Assembly (NCBI GenBank): GCA_021234535.1
Contig: CM037838.1
Coordinates: 25,769,969 to 25,833,968 of the forward strand
From: Stichopus chloronotus
Taxonomy: Eukaryota > Echinodermata > Holothuroidea > Aspidochirotida > Stichopodidae
Direction: 5' to 3'
DNA: 64,000 nt
Positions 42,017 through 54,720 of the stretch are shown in pieces (the first letter of the stretch is position 1; the number at the start of each line of letters is the position of its first letter). The position numbers were made by a program, and so were the translations under genes. The notes below the pieces were generated by a model. It was not told the origin of the DNA. It saw only the letters and a program-made list of their open reading frames with translations, and searched no databases.

Positions 42017-43729
42017 CTTCTTGTTTGGTACAGTAATTTTTAATGAACCCAGATGAAGGTTTGCCAGTTTTTATGGAATTTACCTCTACTAATCACTGAC
42101 ATGGTGAAATCGTTAGTGTGCTGTTTTGGTACACTATTCACACAGTCATTAACTTAGACTCCTTGAACAACTGACTTCAACTTACAACCATACTATGGCC
42201 GAGGTTAGTCATTTAAAATGTTTACAACGCTTGGCTGTCAACAGTTAATATAAAAAAAAATGTTGGTGTCACAATAGACAATATCAGTTACACTCTAAGC
42301 TAAGTTCCCTTTTCAAACTGAAGTAATTGTATGACTTTCAAGTTGTACCGTGTATGGATAAACAGTAGGGCCTATGCTGAAGTGAAATGTTACAAACGTC
42401 GTGAAACTAGTTCCTGTACGATACAAGGGCACAATCTCAGGTTGTAATCTCAAGTGTAACGTGGTCTCGCCTGATGAGGCTACTCTACATAACCAAACCA
42501 ACAGGAGGTTGAAACTGTCATAGCCACAGTTTCATACATATCTTTTTCTAGCAATGGGCTAGCGAAAATATAAAATGGCACAATACTCACACTTAAGTTG
42601 CGTTTTCTAGGTATTCCTTAACCTCGTGTTACTGGGCATACATGAATAGGGGCAACCCAACACTGTGTGCGTTATATTGCATGTATTGAACGTTACTACT
42701 GTACTGTGCCTTCCCAGCTGTAGTGTAATGTGTTTTCACGTGTAGAGAATTGCGCAATAGGACAACCCAACCAGAAGATAGGTACGGTTCACACTTCTCA
42801 GCAAACTTAAAAGGTTCGACATTCGCCAGTAACAAATTGACGAAATGTTCCCTCAACATGACTTTTCGACTAGGATTAAGAATCCATGACCACAGCGCAA
42901 ACTGCAGATTGAATCGTCAAAGGATCAAAAAGTCAACATTTGATCTTGTGTGTACGCCTATAACAAAACTCAATTTCTGGTCACCAAACTAACGTAGTGT
43001 GTAACTATTTAACGCACTTACAGCAATCTGAACCGTTTTTCTTTTAGTTGGTATCGCCCGCAAATTGTACATTACCAGGCAGCTCAGAGTAGGGACTTGC
43101 TAGAGAGCAACTTCTTGCTCAGAGTCACAATCCAAATGCCTTATGAACACAGGAATAGATAAATCAGAACTACGTTATGGAACGATAAGTGAGACCCAAA
43201 CTTCTTTCACGCAAAGGGCATTTTCATGAAACCGCGTAACACAGATCCAACGCAAATTTTGACTTAGGTAATATAACTCGCAAACGGCTAAAAGGTTGGA
43301 ACACTGACAGCTTTCCCTGTATATAAATTATCTAAGAAATAATAATTAACGGTTGCTTTTACTTCGATCCGTGTTTCCCATAAGACATAGATATCAAACG
43401 AACAATTTCTGGGGCCAGGTGACGCATTATCTGCTTAAGAGCAAACGTTGAAGGCAATGCTGTTTTGCCATAAAAAGCAAGGACGGAGCCTTTTATGTTC
43501 GGTTTCATTTGTGTAGTGTGTGCCGAGTAGTCATGCAGCTTGTGACATTATTCTGGTTTATCTATTTCTACGATTATAGAATAAATCACAGGCGATAGAA
43601 ATAACTATTGACGTGTGACATCGGGGAACAATAAGAGAGGCATTAAATTATTCTGTCCTGGCAGACAAAAAAGTTTTCTCATCGGACAGGCTTCTGGTAC
43701 GGTGGCCCGCCAGGGATGTTTTTTTCACC

Positions 43730-43935
43730 GTTGGTAATTCGTAATAATGAAGTGTAGTAGGCCTATTTGGTAACACCGAAGTAGTAATTTGTAATGGATA
43801 ATAAATTCTTACTAACGAATTGTTAATTCAAAGTTACTGTTTCGTTCTTACAAATTGGTAGATCGTTCTAACGAAGTAGTAATTCCTTATTACGAATCAA
43901 TAATTACTAACACTGAAACATTACTTCAATCATCA
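43730..43935. repeat. AT-rich cluster of short direct and inverted repeats
   Basis: cgaagtagtaatt occurs twice, with taacgaa, taattcgtaata and its reverse form ttattacgaat nearby. It may be a decayed miniature inverted-repeat element, and it also lies in the presumed promoter region. Confidence 0.6.
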
Positions 43936-44497
43936 GTATATTGGTCAATAGCTGGACGTGACCAAAAAAAGTTCGGCCTCATGCAGTACCACGGAGTGAG
44001 AAAAGTGAAATGTTTATTTTGGAGCCATGCAGTCACTGATATACTTTTGTAGTTGTTACGGCTTACGACAATCCTTGAACCTATTCGCCCAATTAAAAAA
44101 TCGAGAGAATGAAAACTGAACGTTGTTATTGGCACGAACATTTCAGCCAATCAGCGTTCGAACCTCAGGACTGAGTTAGGTTACGTTTAGACTTAGCAAG
44201 GAGATAGCGCTCTTTGCAAATAACAGAGGTTATTCGCCCGTGCGAGTAGCTTCAACCTGTCAGAATGCCAGTGAGATTTTTACGCAAAAACTCTCAGTTG
44301 CGTCCATAGTGTGAATCACACGTTTACAATTTTTATTACATAATTCAGTTGGGCAGTATTGTAACTTTGACCTTCCACCATGTACGGACTGGTGGTGGAG
44401 TCCTTAAAACTTGTCTATAAAGTTGCGGAGCTTGAGATAGTCAGGAGACACGAGAGTGGATCATATGAAAATACCATATGGCCACCAACGAAGTATG

Positions 44498-44716
44498 TCG
44501 ACTAAAGCAACAGGTTCCAGAATGAAAACTGACGAGATGGTCTGCTGACCAAGAAAGGCATACCATTTACAAAGCACACCAAAACAACGGACTAGAAACA
44601 GCTGTCACGAAATTAGCATGCCGGCATATAGCTACTTCAGAAAACAAAGAGTTCCTTCGTACGATGTTATAAAGAATACCTTACTAGTTAGCCTACTTTG
44701 ATGTTATTATACTGTT
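44498..44716. repeat. Dispersed repeat family B, copy 2
   Basis: Same orientation as copy 1, 2.7 kb away: gctgaccaagaaa, tttacaaagcaca, gaaacagctgtca and aaagaataccttac. Diverged with indels, which points to an old non-coding interspersed element. Confidence 0.8.
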
Positions 44717-47700
44717 ACATGAATATTGAAAATTCTCGATGATGTTTGTGCATTCAAGAGACAAGGGTTCTTAGAAAGGAAAGGGTTTCTGCTAAATAAA
44801 ATTAGGGGAGTTCGAAACAGAACCGACTCCTTAAATTCCTGCAAAGTATTCACAACGAGCAATTAAAGAAACGCTATTTTTTCTTAGAGTGCGCCACTTC
44901 ACATGTTAGTAACTGGCACACGCCACTTGGCTTGTTATATAGGCCGTTGTAATCATAGTTCTGGTCATTCTGAGTAGTTGTTACCCCAAAGAGAGGGGAA
45001 GATGGCACTCTCCCTCTATTTTGATCTGGAGATTATGTAACGGAAGTGACGTCATATTTAAGTCCTGAAAACTGAGCCCTCACTGAATAGGGTGATTATG
45101 TACAATCTGTGGGAGAAGAAACACATAAAAGCAAACATTTGCTTAAAAAATCACATTACCTTTGTTCGCCTTTTGGAAACAGATAAAATAGTGAGATATA
45201 TCGGGTTTTAATCAAAGTGTTACTACAATTAATTGCAGAACACGCCACCTTCGACTTGTTGTCCATCCATTGTTGAACTGCACATGCAACTTGCGAAACT
45301 ATTGCTACTAGACGAGTGATGGCTTCCTTCCCCACTAAGCTGTACTTCCGTTTACCCTATTTTAGGTAGTATGAGTGACGATTCGTCCCCTCTCTACTGC
45401 GTTGAATCTTTGCTGTTACCAAATTGTAAACTTTGATGCTCTATCGGTATTTGACAGTAACTTGAAAATGTATAGTTGCAGTAGTCAACGGGCAAGGAAT
45501 CTCGGTAAAGATATCGATAACTTTGCCAGGGCAATATGTCGCCGCAGTAACCTGAACATTCCTCTGAGTTTGTGCCTCACTTGATTCTGTCTTGGATGAA
45601 GTTCCTAACCTATATGCATAGATATAGTTGAACAATTCGAAATAGTACCATTGCAGTAACATTGACCTACGTTTCACAGTAATGTAACGTTGATGAGCGG
45701 CCTTGAACAGGGTTGGCGTAGTTCGGAATAGGATGACCTATGTTGGAGCAGAAAAATAGAGGACTTCGCTCGGACAGAGGAATGACACACCAAAGACGTC
45801 CAACAATACAGAACTAAGGCACTACTCGGTACTAACAAGAAAATACACAACTACAAAGGAAACACACATAGCCTAATTAACATAATACAGGGAGTAATAT
45901 TCCAAGACTTTAACAGTCGAAAACAGAAGAGTACACTAACTCAACTGTTCTTACACCAATGTATAGATGACTTGGGAACGCGACAGAAAGTGTAACCGGA
46001 CGTGCCAGCATGAAAACAGTATTTACTATTTAAATGAAAATTTTCCCATGGCTCTGTCCGTCACTCATTAATCAATCCTACTAAATTATCATGACAACAT
46101 GACTGGTGAAACTTTTGATGTGATACGCAACTCTGTCACACCGTATTGCTAAAATGATATATTGGCTCATGGAGCCAATTGCTCATTGCTGAGAGACTGA
46201 AAGTAGGAAATGAAACAAATCTACTGAAAATAATACTACTATTTTTTTTAAGGAAGCCATTTGAAGTGATATCACAGGGGCTTGTGTCATTCAAGAAAGG
46301 GGTGTAGAGGAAGGCGCCTCCTAGTACTTCGATGTATAATACGATAAAGTATTGATCCATTCGGCATAAGTGGTTTATGAGTCATGTGGGTCGCAATCCT
46401 TTTAATTCATTGAAAAGCCACCAACCTATTTACAAACATTATTTTTTTTATCTCCGGATTTCTAGGGCTGAGAGTTTGACCCCTGAGTCCCTCCCTCCCT
46501 CCTCCTTCCGCTTTTTATTCCGGTCAATGCAAGACCTCACAGTTCACATGGAATGCTCCATTTCAGTACACCTACTCTACGTGAAGACTTTCAATTACAC
46601 AAAGAGACTCAATCAATATCGAATTTCATATTCACTTCATCTTGAAGCTAGCTTGTATCAAACTGGACACGTCATTCGATCTTACATACATCCAAATGTA
46701 AGCGTATTAGGGCGTTCCCGTAAAGAGGTTTCTGCTAAGGAACTGACGTGGTCAAGTGTGGACAATGTGATTTAATGAAAATGATCCCATTAAGGGACGA
46801 ACAGATGAATTAGTGAGTGGTCCAAAAATTGTAATGAGATATCTCTTGATTTGATTAGCCTAGATATTAGTGAAACAAAGAGAATGTAGGTTGATTTTCG
46901 AGATAATTATTTCTGTAGTATAGTTCTTCAATTTGTCTGCAGTGGAAGACGCTTGTTGAAGATTTTCTGAACCCAGAGTGGTTTGCTAAATGTGGAGAGA
47001 GATCGAGTAATTTTATTTTTCACAATTGCAAGAAAAATGAAGACTGGTTTGCCTTTATTTTAAGACGAAACTTGGAGTATAGTGAGGCCCGATTTCCTGT
47101 TTTGTCACAACTTGATTTCCCCTAAACAGACTTGTTTTATTTCAGTTGCAGGTACTATATATTTTGCATGATAGTTCTTTTGATACAAGGCTTTGAGAAG
47201 CAAAGATGATATACCTTACATATTCAACTGTCAATAAGTATGTTACGCATTACATCATTGGCATAAATAAAATAATAAGAGTTAACCATCATTAATACTT
47301 TGTATGGATGATTCCATACATGATCTTCGAAGATTTCAAAATGGCGAATGATATGAATACAAGCAAACAAGAATATGCGTGATGGAAAAATTTAGAAATG
47401 GGGATAAAGTAGTCCCTCTGATACAAAAGGGCTCATGGACAGAATTTTGAATATCGGTAAACAATATTTGATAGTAAGTTTCTTTATTTTGATTATTTCA
47501 GATGTATAAGATATTTAAGATTACATAATGTATGCTTAGTTTACAACAAACTATAGAGAATTTAAAAAATGTTTAGTAAACATCTTCCTTGCAATTGCCA
47601 TGTGAGACCAAACTCTGGTCAATACATACATTACAATCAAATAAGAGTTAGGCCTTTGCCCAGCAGAAAAGAATACTGTGACCCGATGCCATAGTGGCCT

Positions 47701-48596
47701 GGTTTTCATGTGTGCAATTCTAAAAGTAGCTTCTTCTGGGTCTACAAATTTTCTGAATAAATTCTCAAGACATGAACTTCTCATAAAAGCTCAGACAAAC
47801 TTGAAAGCAAGCAGGTTTCCTTAAGATTTAGATTTTAATTCAGTCCCGGGATATACCACAGAACATTGGGAAGTGTAGTCTCCAGGTAACACCTTCCTGT
47901 ATTACATGCATAGTTCCTATATCTCAAGAAAACTTTTCTTCTCTTAAACGTGAATCACTTCAGAGTGTATACTTTATCGATCCAAAAGTCCTCCGTGTCG
48001 AAAAAAAAAGAATGTTCCAAAATATCATTGTGATTTATTCAGTAAATCTTTTTTAGCATGGCATTACATTTTACAAGTTTTGTCATTAGTACTTATTTTA
48101 TCCTTTCAATGGTGGGGGTATTCTGTAATCGTTCTTATGTTTAATATATGTCTACTTGTTGTAAATGTATGCAACATGTATGGTCTACTACATAATCATA
48201 TGGACATCCGCTTTAGAAATCATATCAGTCAGATATGGGAGAAGTAAGTGACACTTGCTGTCCATTCTCCACACAATTTGCAAGACATTCAGTCCGTGGT
48301 AATCATTGAGCTGACTTATACTGAAAATATTTTAACTAAAACAGAAGAGTATTGGCTATCCCATCTACCATCCATTCATCCTTGGAAAGGGTTAATTCTA
48401 TAATAAAAGATTCAGCTTCTTAATTTAAGTAAGGAACATAGGGGCCTCTTGGCTTTTGAAATAAACCTTTTATTACTCGGATATGTAGATATCGTTGTAT
48501 GTGGTTTTTCCCCTACAATTGGTTTTATTTCCTTAGATTTATGCAACTGCGTTGATGAAAGAGACTGTATTTACCGCTTCGACACGCTTACACCTA

Positions 48597-48632
48597 GAGG
48601 GGGGGGGGGGGTAAGAGCGGGGGGGGTAGGGT
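48597..48632. repeat. G-rich tract
   Basis: A run of 11-12 G's, then gtaagagc and another run of seven G's on the plus strand. It could form a quadruplex, but it is more simply a low-complexity tract. Confidence 0.8.
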
Positions 48633-51600
48633 AACGTGGATGATGGGACAGAACTATTCTCAGAAACGGTCAATTTGTTTTAAAAGAAATTGATTTGTTA
48701 CAGGTCGTACCTTTTCCTTTCGTTTACCTTTTTCATATGGGGGTTAGCGTGTGTTTTCTTATACTTGTTTCAATTTGTTGCTGTTCTCTGTCTTGTAGGC
48801 CCACTATTGCTTGTATTTTGTGATTTCACAGTCATCAAGGCACCAGTTGGCTGCCGAATCATACATTTTTTTCACTGGAATTTCCGTCTATTTCCTTTAG
48901 CGCCTTACATACTGTGTGTTGGAATGATATATATTCCTTTTTTTTAGATTTTCTTTGTGGTGAGGTTAATTTCTACTAGTTGATCTTTATTCCCAAGTCT
49001 GGAAGTCGACAAACCCGCAGACCATATGTTCTTTTTAAATTTCCTTCTTTTTTAAGCTAGGAAACTGTCCCTGCAGCTGCTGCTGCTTTAAACCACCCGG
49101 TCTTCTTTGACAATAACGTATTTGACAAGGGCTTTATAGATCGGTGCAAGTGCAGTGATATCTGCTCTCGAGCTTATTCTCAAATAAACATGTTACCTCC
49201 ACTCATGATCATAGTGACACCTACACATGCATACCTGTAGTCATCATTTTCTCGAGGGATTCAAACTTCATTACTTTACCTAGTGTGTTCTCTTTCTCAA
49301 CACTCTTTCATACCGCACAGTAGCACCACATACTGTGCAGGTATGCGCCACACACAAACACACACACACAGTCATCGTCAGGAGATGAAATCCTACAGTT
49401 CATCATTGTCTATGACTAAGGTGTTGCCAATTTACAATTTTTCCACAGAAAAAAAATTCGACACCTCCGAAGTAAGTATCGAACTTCAAATTCCTTTTCC
49501 TCTTTCCCAAGATAAGTGGATGTAACGACGGTGGCTGATTCGTAAAAAAGTATTTTGTTAAAATTAAAGAGTCATTTTTCAATGGCCAGATTAGTGGGAG
49601 ATTATTCATAATGTTATACCGCGCCCTTGAAGAGAGCAAACGACTTACTTGAAAACGCACATGTGTCTCGCATGTGGTGTATGCAGTGGTGTGAGTCCAT
49701 GCACAGTGACTTACCGTCGTCAGGGCTTCAGGGGAAGCGGTTTCCGCTCTTCCGACGGATCCGCTAGCCAAGTCCCACTGGAGTTACTTCATTAAGTCGT
49801 TAATTACGTTCGTATGGACTTGATATGTGGACTCATTTCGGATTACACCACAGTAAAGGAATATCTGTGTTATGAACTGCCGTATGTTTACTTGCAAACA
49901 AAAATTTCTCCTGTTTTTGCTTTCGATATATGATAATTATGGACTGGGTGAATGTTTGCTTTAGGACAGGAAGTAGTAACATCAGCAACTCTTCGTCAAG
50001 TTACCGTTCATTTTTGTTTTAATTTATCGACTCACCGCTTCTTGAATTCAAGTGCCATTTCTTTGTGTTTCTTGCTTTCGACTATTCTACACGGACAGAA
50101 AAATTAAGAGATTAATTTTGAGGAGTATCGCTACTCCAGAGAGCCGTACGTCTGGTCTTTTCTTTAATATGATTACAAGGTAACCGCCCTTTGTGACAAG
50201 GCGATCATTTTACCTTTTCGTGCCGCCGGATATTCGTGTATGTTTATCTTATCAGTGGGAGTTGTTTAGATAATGATTGCTGAGATAATCCGTCCGCGAT
50301 TAATTAAATTACAAAAAGGAAAGGCAGAAAGAAACTGTACATTTTCTCTGTCGTCCTTTCTTTGTGTGATGTTCCATTCGTACCTTTCGTTTCTATGGGA
50401 ATATTACTTCCGGTTTATCTGACTACACCATTTTTACGCGAAATCACCTCATAGTTTAAACTATATATAGGACTATAGCTATAACATAGGTGACTAATAA
50501 ATTAGACATTTCCTTCATTTTCAATCAGCCTCTTGCCCGACAAGGATGACGTTGACTCGTAGATCAACTCAGTGTAGTGAGTATACCTCACACCTGTCTC
50601 AATCCTTCGGTCACGTGGTTCATTGCGTCATAGTCCGCCGACTATGCTGCGTTGTTTCAAGCCGTTGGACAAAGTATCTGATTTCATTGGATATCGTGCC
50701 CGTTTAGAATGTCAGAGTTCATGTTGATAGGCCTGTAATGTAATGACGTTACAGTGAATGTGAGATAATTAAGTATATGCTCGCATGACTTTAATGTAAG
50801 TGGTGTGTCTTGTCTGAGATATTTTTTTTTTTAGTTCTGTCTAATGCGACATATCCTCATGACTAAGGTCATTGATTTCTGAGGTGACAACCTCTTGTCG
50901 TTATTAATTAAGAGAAATTGTAGCAACGGCTTATGATCATATTTTATTGAGATGAGCCTTTTATCACAGCATAAAATTTTATTGCCCAAAAGTCCACAAA
51001 CGTTACGTTTCTGGCGTTGTCACTGAGCTTAGAAAATTATTTCCAGATAGAGGGGGCTTAAAAAATTGTTCGAAAACAGGAAAGTGCCTGCTTCCTGTAT
51101 TTTTCTCTCTGCTATATATCTCTATCTTTAATATCATGCTTAAAGTACGTCACTTGCTGGAGATCTCTGTTCTCACGTACATATCGGCCTTATTGTAGTG
51201 TATACGGCTTAGTCGTATACATACACTGTTAGCATGTCGCTGTGTGCTTGGATCATTTCCGCAAAGGAAATAGAATAGGAAGGTTGTATTACCTGAGTCA
51301 GTGTTAGCCTATATCAAGAACACACATGATCTGCAAAAAGCCGCTCATTCGGAATATTTCCATTTGGAGCCTTATATATCCGAAGCGGTAACTAAACCGC
51401 AATTAAACCACTGGAACAACCGCTGTAGTCTACATTAAACTATTTCAACATATTTTGCTCGTCCACCCGAATAGTTTGTGTTCTGTGACTTAAATCTCAT
51501 TTTTTTTCAAGTCCTCACATTTTGAGCAAGTATTTATATTTAAATACACTTTTCTTTGCTCTGGAATACTAAATGTATTTGTGAACTATCTGAACCACGT

Positions 51601-53141
51601 GATTATACCGCAAAATATCTCGCGATTTTTATTGACTTAGTATCTCAATTATTGTCCTACTTGAATGCGGGGGGAATAATACATTGTATTGCTTGACCCG
51701 TTGCGGTGCCAATTACACAGGAGCAGCTACTTATTATTCATCTGCGTTATTAATTCTCTAATGTGCTGCAGCTTTTCATTAACCGAAAGTGATACCCAGC
51801 CGCGACTCTGAGATTTGATCGAGGGTGCTGTCCTGCAAGTTCGACTATTTATTTTGACAAAAAAGGCAAAGCCATAATAGCCTCACACCCTTTATTGTGC
51901 AGTATGTGTGTTGCTATCGGGCGAACAAGGAAGTAACACATCTAGTGAAAACATTAAAAGCGAAGTACACTGATTGCTGGTCAGATACGTACATGCATGT
52001 GTACGCATGTGCATACATCTTTACTGGCACGCGAATCGAGTCCTTTTTGTTTTCAGTTTGTTTGGAAGACAACTGGATTTTTACGGGAGATAACTCATCT
52101 TTTCACTTACCCATATCTTTTCGGTCTTGTGTTATTGTGAGCTACCATGTACAGTTCAGATTGAATGGTATCGCCACACGTGCCATGTGTTTTTGTCTTG
52201 CATTATCGTCGACAAAGCAAAGATCATAACAGACGACCCGTATAACTTACTCGAGTTCTTTGTCTCACGCTGTGCATTGCTTCTACTGAAAACACGTTAA
52301 GTTGGAATTAATCATTCTCACTGAATTCAAGTAGCCTCTCCCTCTCTCCAAAGGGCATACCACAAGAACGTTTTTAAGATCATTTCATTATTGCCTATCG
52401 CGTATATGGCTGTCAACGTTTAATCCTCTTAAACTTGCCCTAGGCGATTTGGCAATACTTTTTCTTTTGTGGTCTCAATTATTTGAAGGATTACCCAATT
52501 TTCTTCTTCGGAAGGTAAAAGAAATTCACTTTTTTTTTCTTTTCCGGAAAAGTGGGTATACTTTGTGGACTCATTTTGTTGGGATGTATTATTAACTGTG
52601 AGTGACCAGGAGTGAATCATGCTGTAATTGATCTTTGTGGCGGAAATCTGTTTTGTGTTTTGTGTTTTACAGTGTAACGCGAAGTACCCTTCGTGTCGCA
52701 CACAGTTTGAGGACACCGCCGCATTGGATGTTGTACGTGAACCCTGCTGGTAGTTTGGCGCGCTTCGTGGAATGTCTGTACTGTTACATCGTTAACCATG
52801 GATTTAGTAAAAATGAAGGTTAGCTGTGTTACTTTAACATTGAGGTGTATTATTTCAAATAGTTAGATTTCTGTGGACTAAAAGAGGCACAGAATAATAT
52901 CGCATAAGCCTAGAATTTCAGTTACTTGAGGGATTAGAAATAGCACAATCACAATGGGTTCTTCAAACGGTAAATGCAGACGCCCCAACGGCACGCTTGA
53001 AGGGGAAAGACGGCTGTTCTCCCCTGTACGCGCTCTGCGGTAACAAACCATCTTCCGTACTGTATAGCAAATGTCTGGACAACTGTAGTTTAAAGTTATA
53101 TCCGTGTGGAAAGCGACGGAGACCACGATGACGTGGTAGTG

Positions 53142-53292
53142 ATGTTGGACTGCGGAGGGAGAGTCTATGCGAATGGGAAAAAGGTTTACCCATTCGATAA
53201 CGGCCAAACGGATGGAACAGAGGAACTAAACATCTCCCAGATCATAGGGGAATTATCTAACGGGAAACTTCCGGAATGTCTTTGGAAAGGGT
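53142..53292 (+). CDS. Upstream overlapping frame: true N-terminus behind a frame break, or an overlapping uORF
   Basis: From an ATG at 53142 another frame reads MLDCGGRVYANGKKVYPFD, then TEELNISQIIGELSNGKL and PECLWKG. It then becomes Arg-rich and stops after 53390, overlapping the main start at 53299. The first 50 residues look protein-like, and the frame has a TAA upstream at 53091. One base fewer in the AAAGGG run near 53287-53291 would join it directly to the main frame. That is plausible given similar breaks in MDN1. If the sequence is right, this is a long uORF overlapping the main start. Confidence 0.5.
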
Positions 53293-53298
53293 GGAAGC

Positions 53299-54720
53299 AT
53301 GGAAAAGCATATCAATCCCGGGGACTACGCCGGGGCCTTAGACAACCTATTGAGTGTCTTCGCAGACACTTTCAACGAATTATTGATTGATGGATTGAAG
53401 ATGCAGGACGGTATGAGGGCATTAGAAGAAGAGAAAACTACATTGTCTTTGAAAGTTCTCGAATTAAAGAGAGAACAACTTCATTCTCAAAAGTTGGAAC
53501 TCGAGAAGAAAAAACTCGAACTCCGCGTCGAAGAATTAGAGACTAGTTTGAGTTTACAATCCGGGATGTTCGAGAGACCAACTAATTACAAATCGTCGAC
53601 CTTGTCGAGGTCTGTCTCAATTGGCATGGGAGACGGTCGGTTTGGCGCAGGGACATACAAGACGGGATCCCTTCGACGAGACGGGAGGCTCCCCATGCAC
53701 CCGAGAGAGACCAAGAACGGACACCAGCAACCCCGGCATAGGGTCGTCGCTAGACTCCGAGAGCTTGAAGCAGAGAGGGAGCAGATAACACATCAGAGCT
53801 CCCTCCTTCAGTTTCAGTTAGACGCTTTGTCAGCTCAACATGACGTTGTTCAGTCTAAAGGAAAGAATCAAACGAAAGCAAACGGGCAAGACACTCTCAA
53901 AAATAAAAGTAAGAACGAAGTAGACCACCTGACAGGTGTCAACGAAAATCTGGAAAAGTTGAGCGTGTCCTCTAACGCTTCCTCGGTGAGTGGATCCCCT
54001 CAAAATTTCGCATCATCGGTGATAGTGAACGACGATCCCTTCGAAAATGGGTCGTCAACCGAGGAATACCCGTTGAGTGATTCACCAAAGAAACAGAATG
54101 TACCAAAGGTTAACGGATTAAGCAAGAATGGGAAATCGGAGATTACGAATCACGGGTCAACTTTGCATGGATTACCATCGAGCGGTGACATGGTGACGCG
54201 GTCAAACTACAGTCACCATAGCAACGGGTTCAGCGGATACGAAAGTTCGGAGGATGATCACACGGACGGTTCTAACGGAAGGGTCGTCGGAAGGTCAAGG
54301 AGACGTTCTGATGAGATGAATGGGAGATCCGTCGGCGGTCAGAGGAAGGGGTCAGAGGATGAATTTACTGATGGGTCAAGCAGATCCAGAAGAGGCTCGG
54401 CATCCGACGATTATGGAGAGGGGAAGCGCGATAGACTCCCAAGCAGCAGATCGAGAAAAGGCTCTGACCATCTCGAGACCATCCACGCAGTCCAAAGTGA
54501 ACGTGGACTGGGACGCTCCGAATCTCTGAGAGATCCTCGTTTTAAGGCCAGAGAAGACAACTTTGAGAAATACGATACGCTCAAGAGGCGGTACGAGGAC
54601 CTAAAGAAACGCCGAGCCCAGAGGTTACAGCAAGGTGGTGTGTTTGTGGCCCAGGAGGACATGTCTTCATCGCCGGCCTTGCAGCAGAGAACGACGCAAA
54701 TTAACAATGGGGTTGACGAG
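53299..54720 (+). CDS. Large 5' coding exon of a coiled-coil, Ser/Arg-rich protein (474 codons, continues off window)
   Basis: The frame starts at an ATG with A at -3 and G at +4 and runs 474 codons to a strong donor gacgag|gtgagt, phase 0. Reading on through the donor gives only 12 more residues before a stop, which I treat as intron. Residues about 40-86 form a charged heptad coil (LELEKKKLELRVEELETSL). A second short coil lies at about 150-180, and residues about 230-410 are low-complexity Ser/Gly/Asp with RSRRRS, SRSRRGS and SRSRKGS motifs that look like basophilic kinase sites. A basic helix (YDTLKRRYEDLKKRRAQR) sits near 425-442. No signal peptide, membrane segment or catalytic motif is visible. 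I do not recognise the gene for certain. The order 'EF-hand-like start plus coils' loosely recalls SAPCD-type proteins, a weak guess. Base composition is richer in CpG than the flanks, as expected of a 5' exon. Confidence 0.85.

Larger units (their letters stand above)
40503..53105. other. Intergenic region between divergent genes; presumed promoters
   Basis: No coding exon with homology I recognise on either strand. The longest open frame (132 codons near 46377, +) has no recognisable motif, no coiled coil and low-complexity composition. The region holds two copies of a dispersed repeat (41779 and 44498), an AT-rich repeat cluster (43730-43930), a CCAAT-type motif (agccaatcag near 44146) and a G-run near 48600. 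MDN1 5' UTR exons may lie here, but I cannot place them. Confidence 0.6.

Noticed and set aside
44140..44160. tRNA-like gttcgaacc near a CCAAT motif
   Set aside because: No A-box or cloverleaf could be built around it.
46377..46775. 132-codon open frame on the plus strand in the intergenic gap
   Set aside because: No motif, no homology I recognise, composition like the surrounding DNA, no splice context. An open frame of this length is expected by chance in 64 kb.
51897..52229. 110-codon open frame, plus strand
   Set aside because: No recognisable domain and no coding-like pattern.
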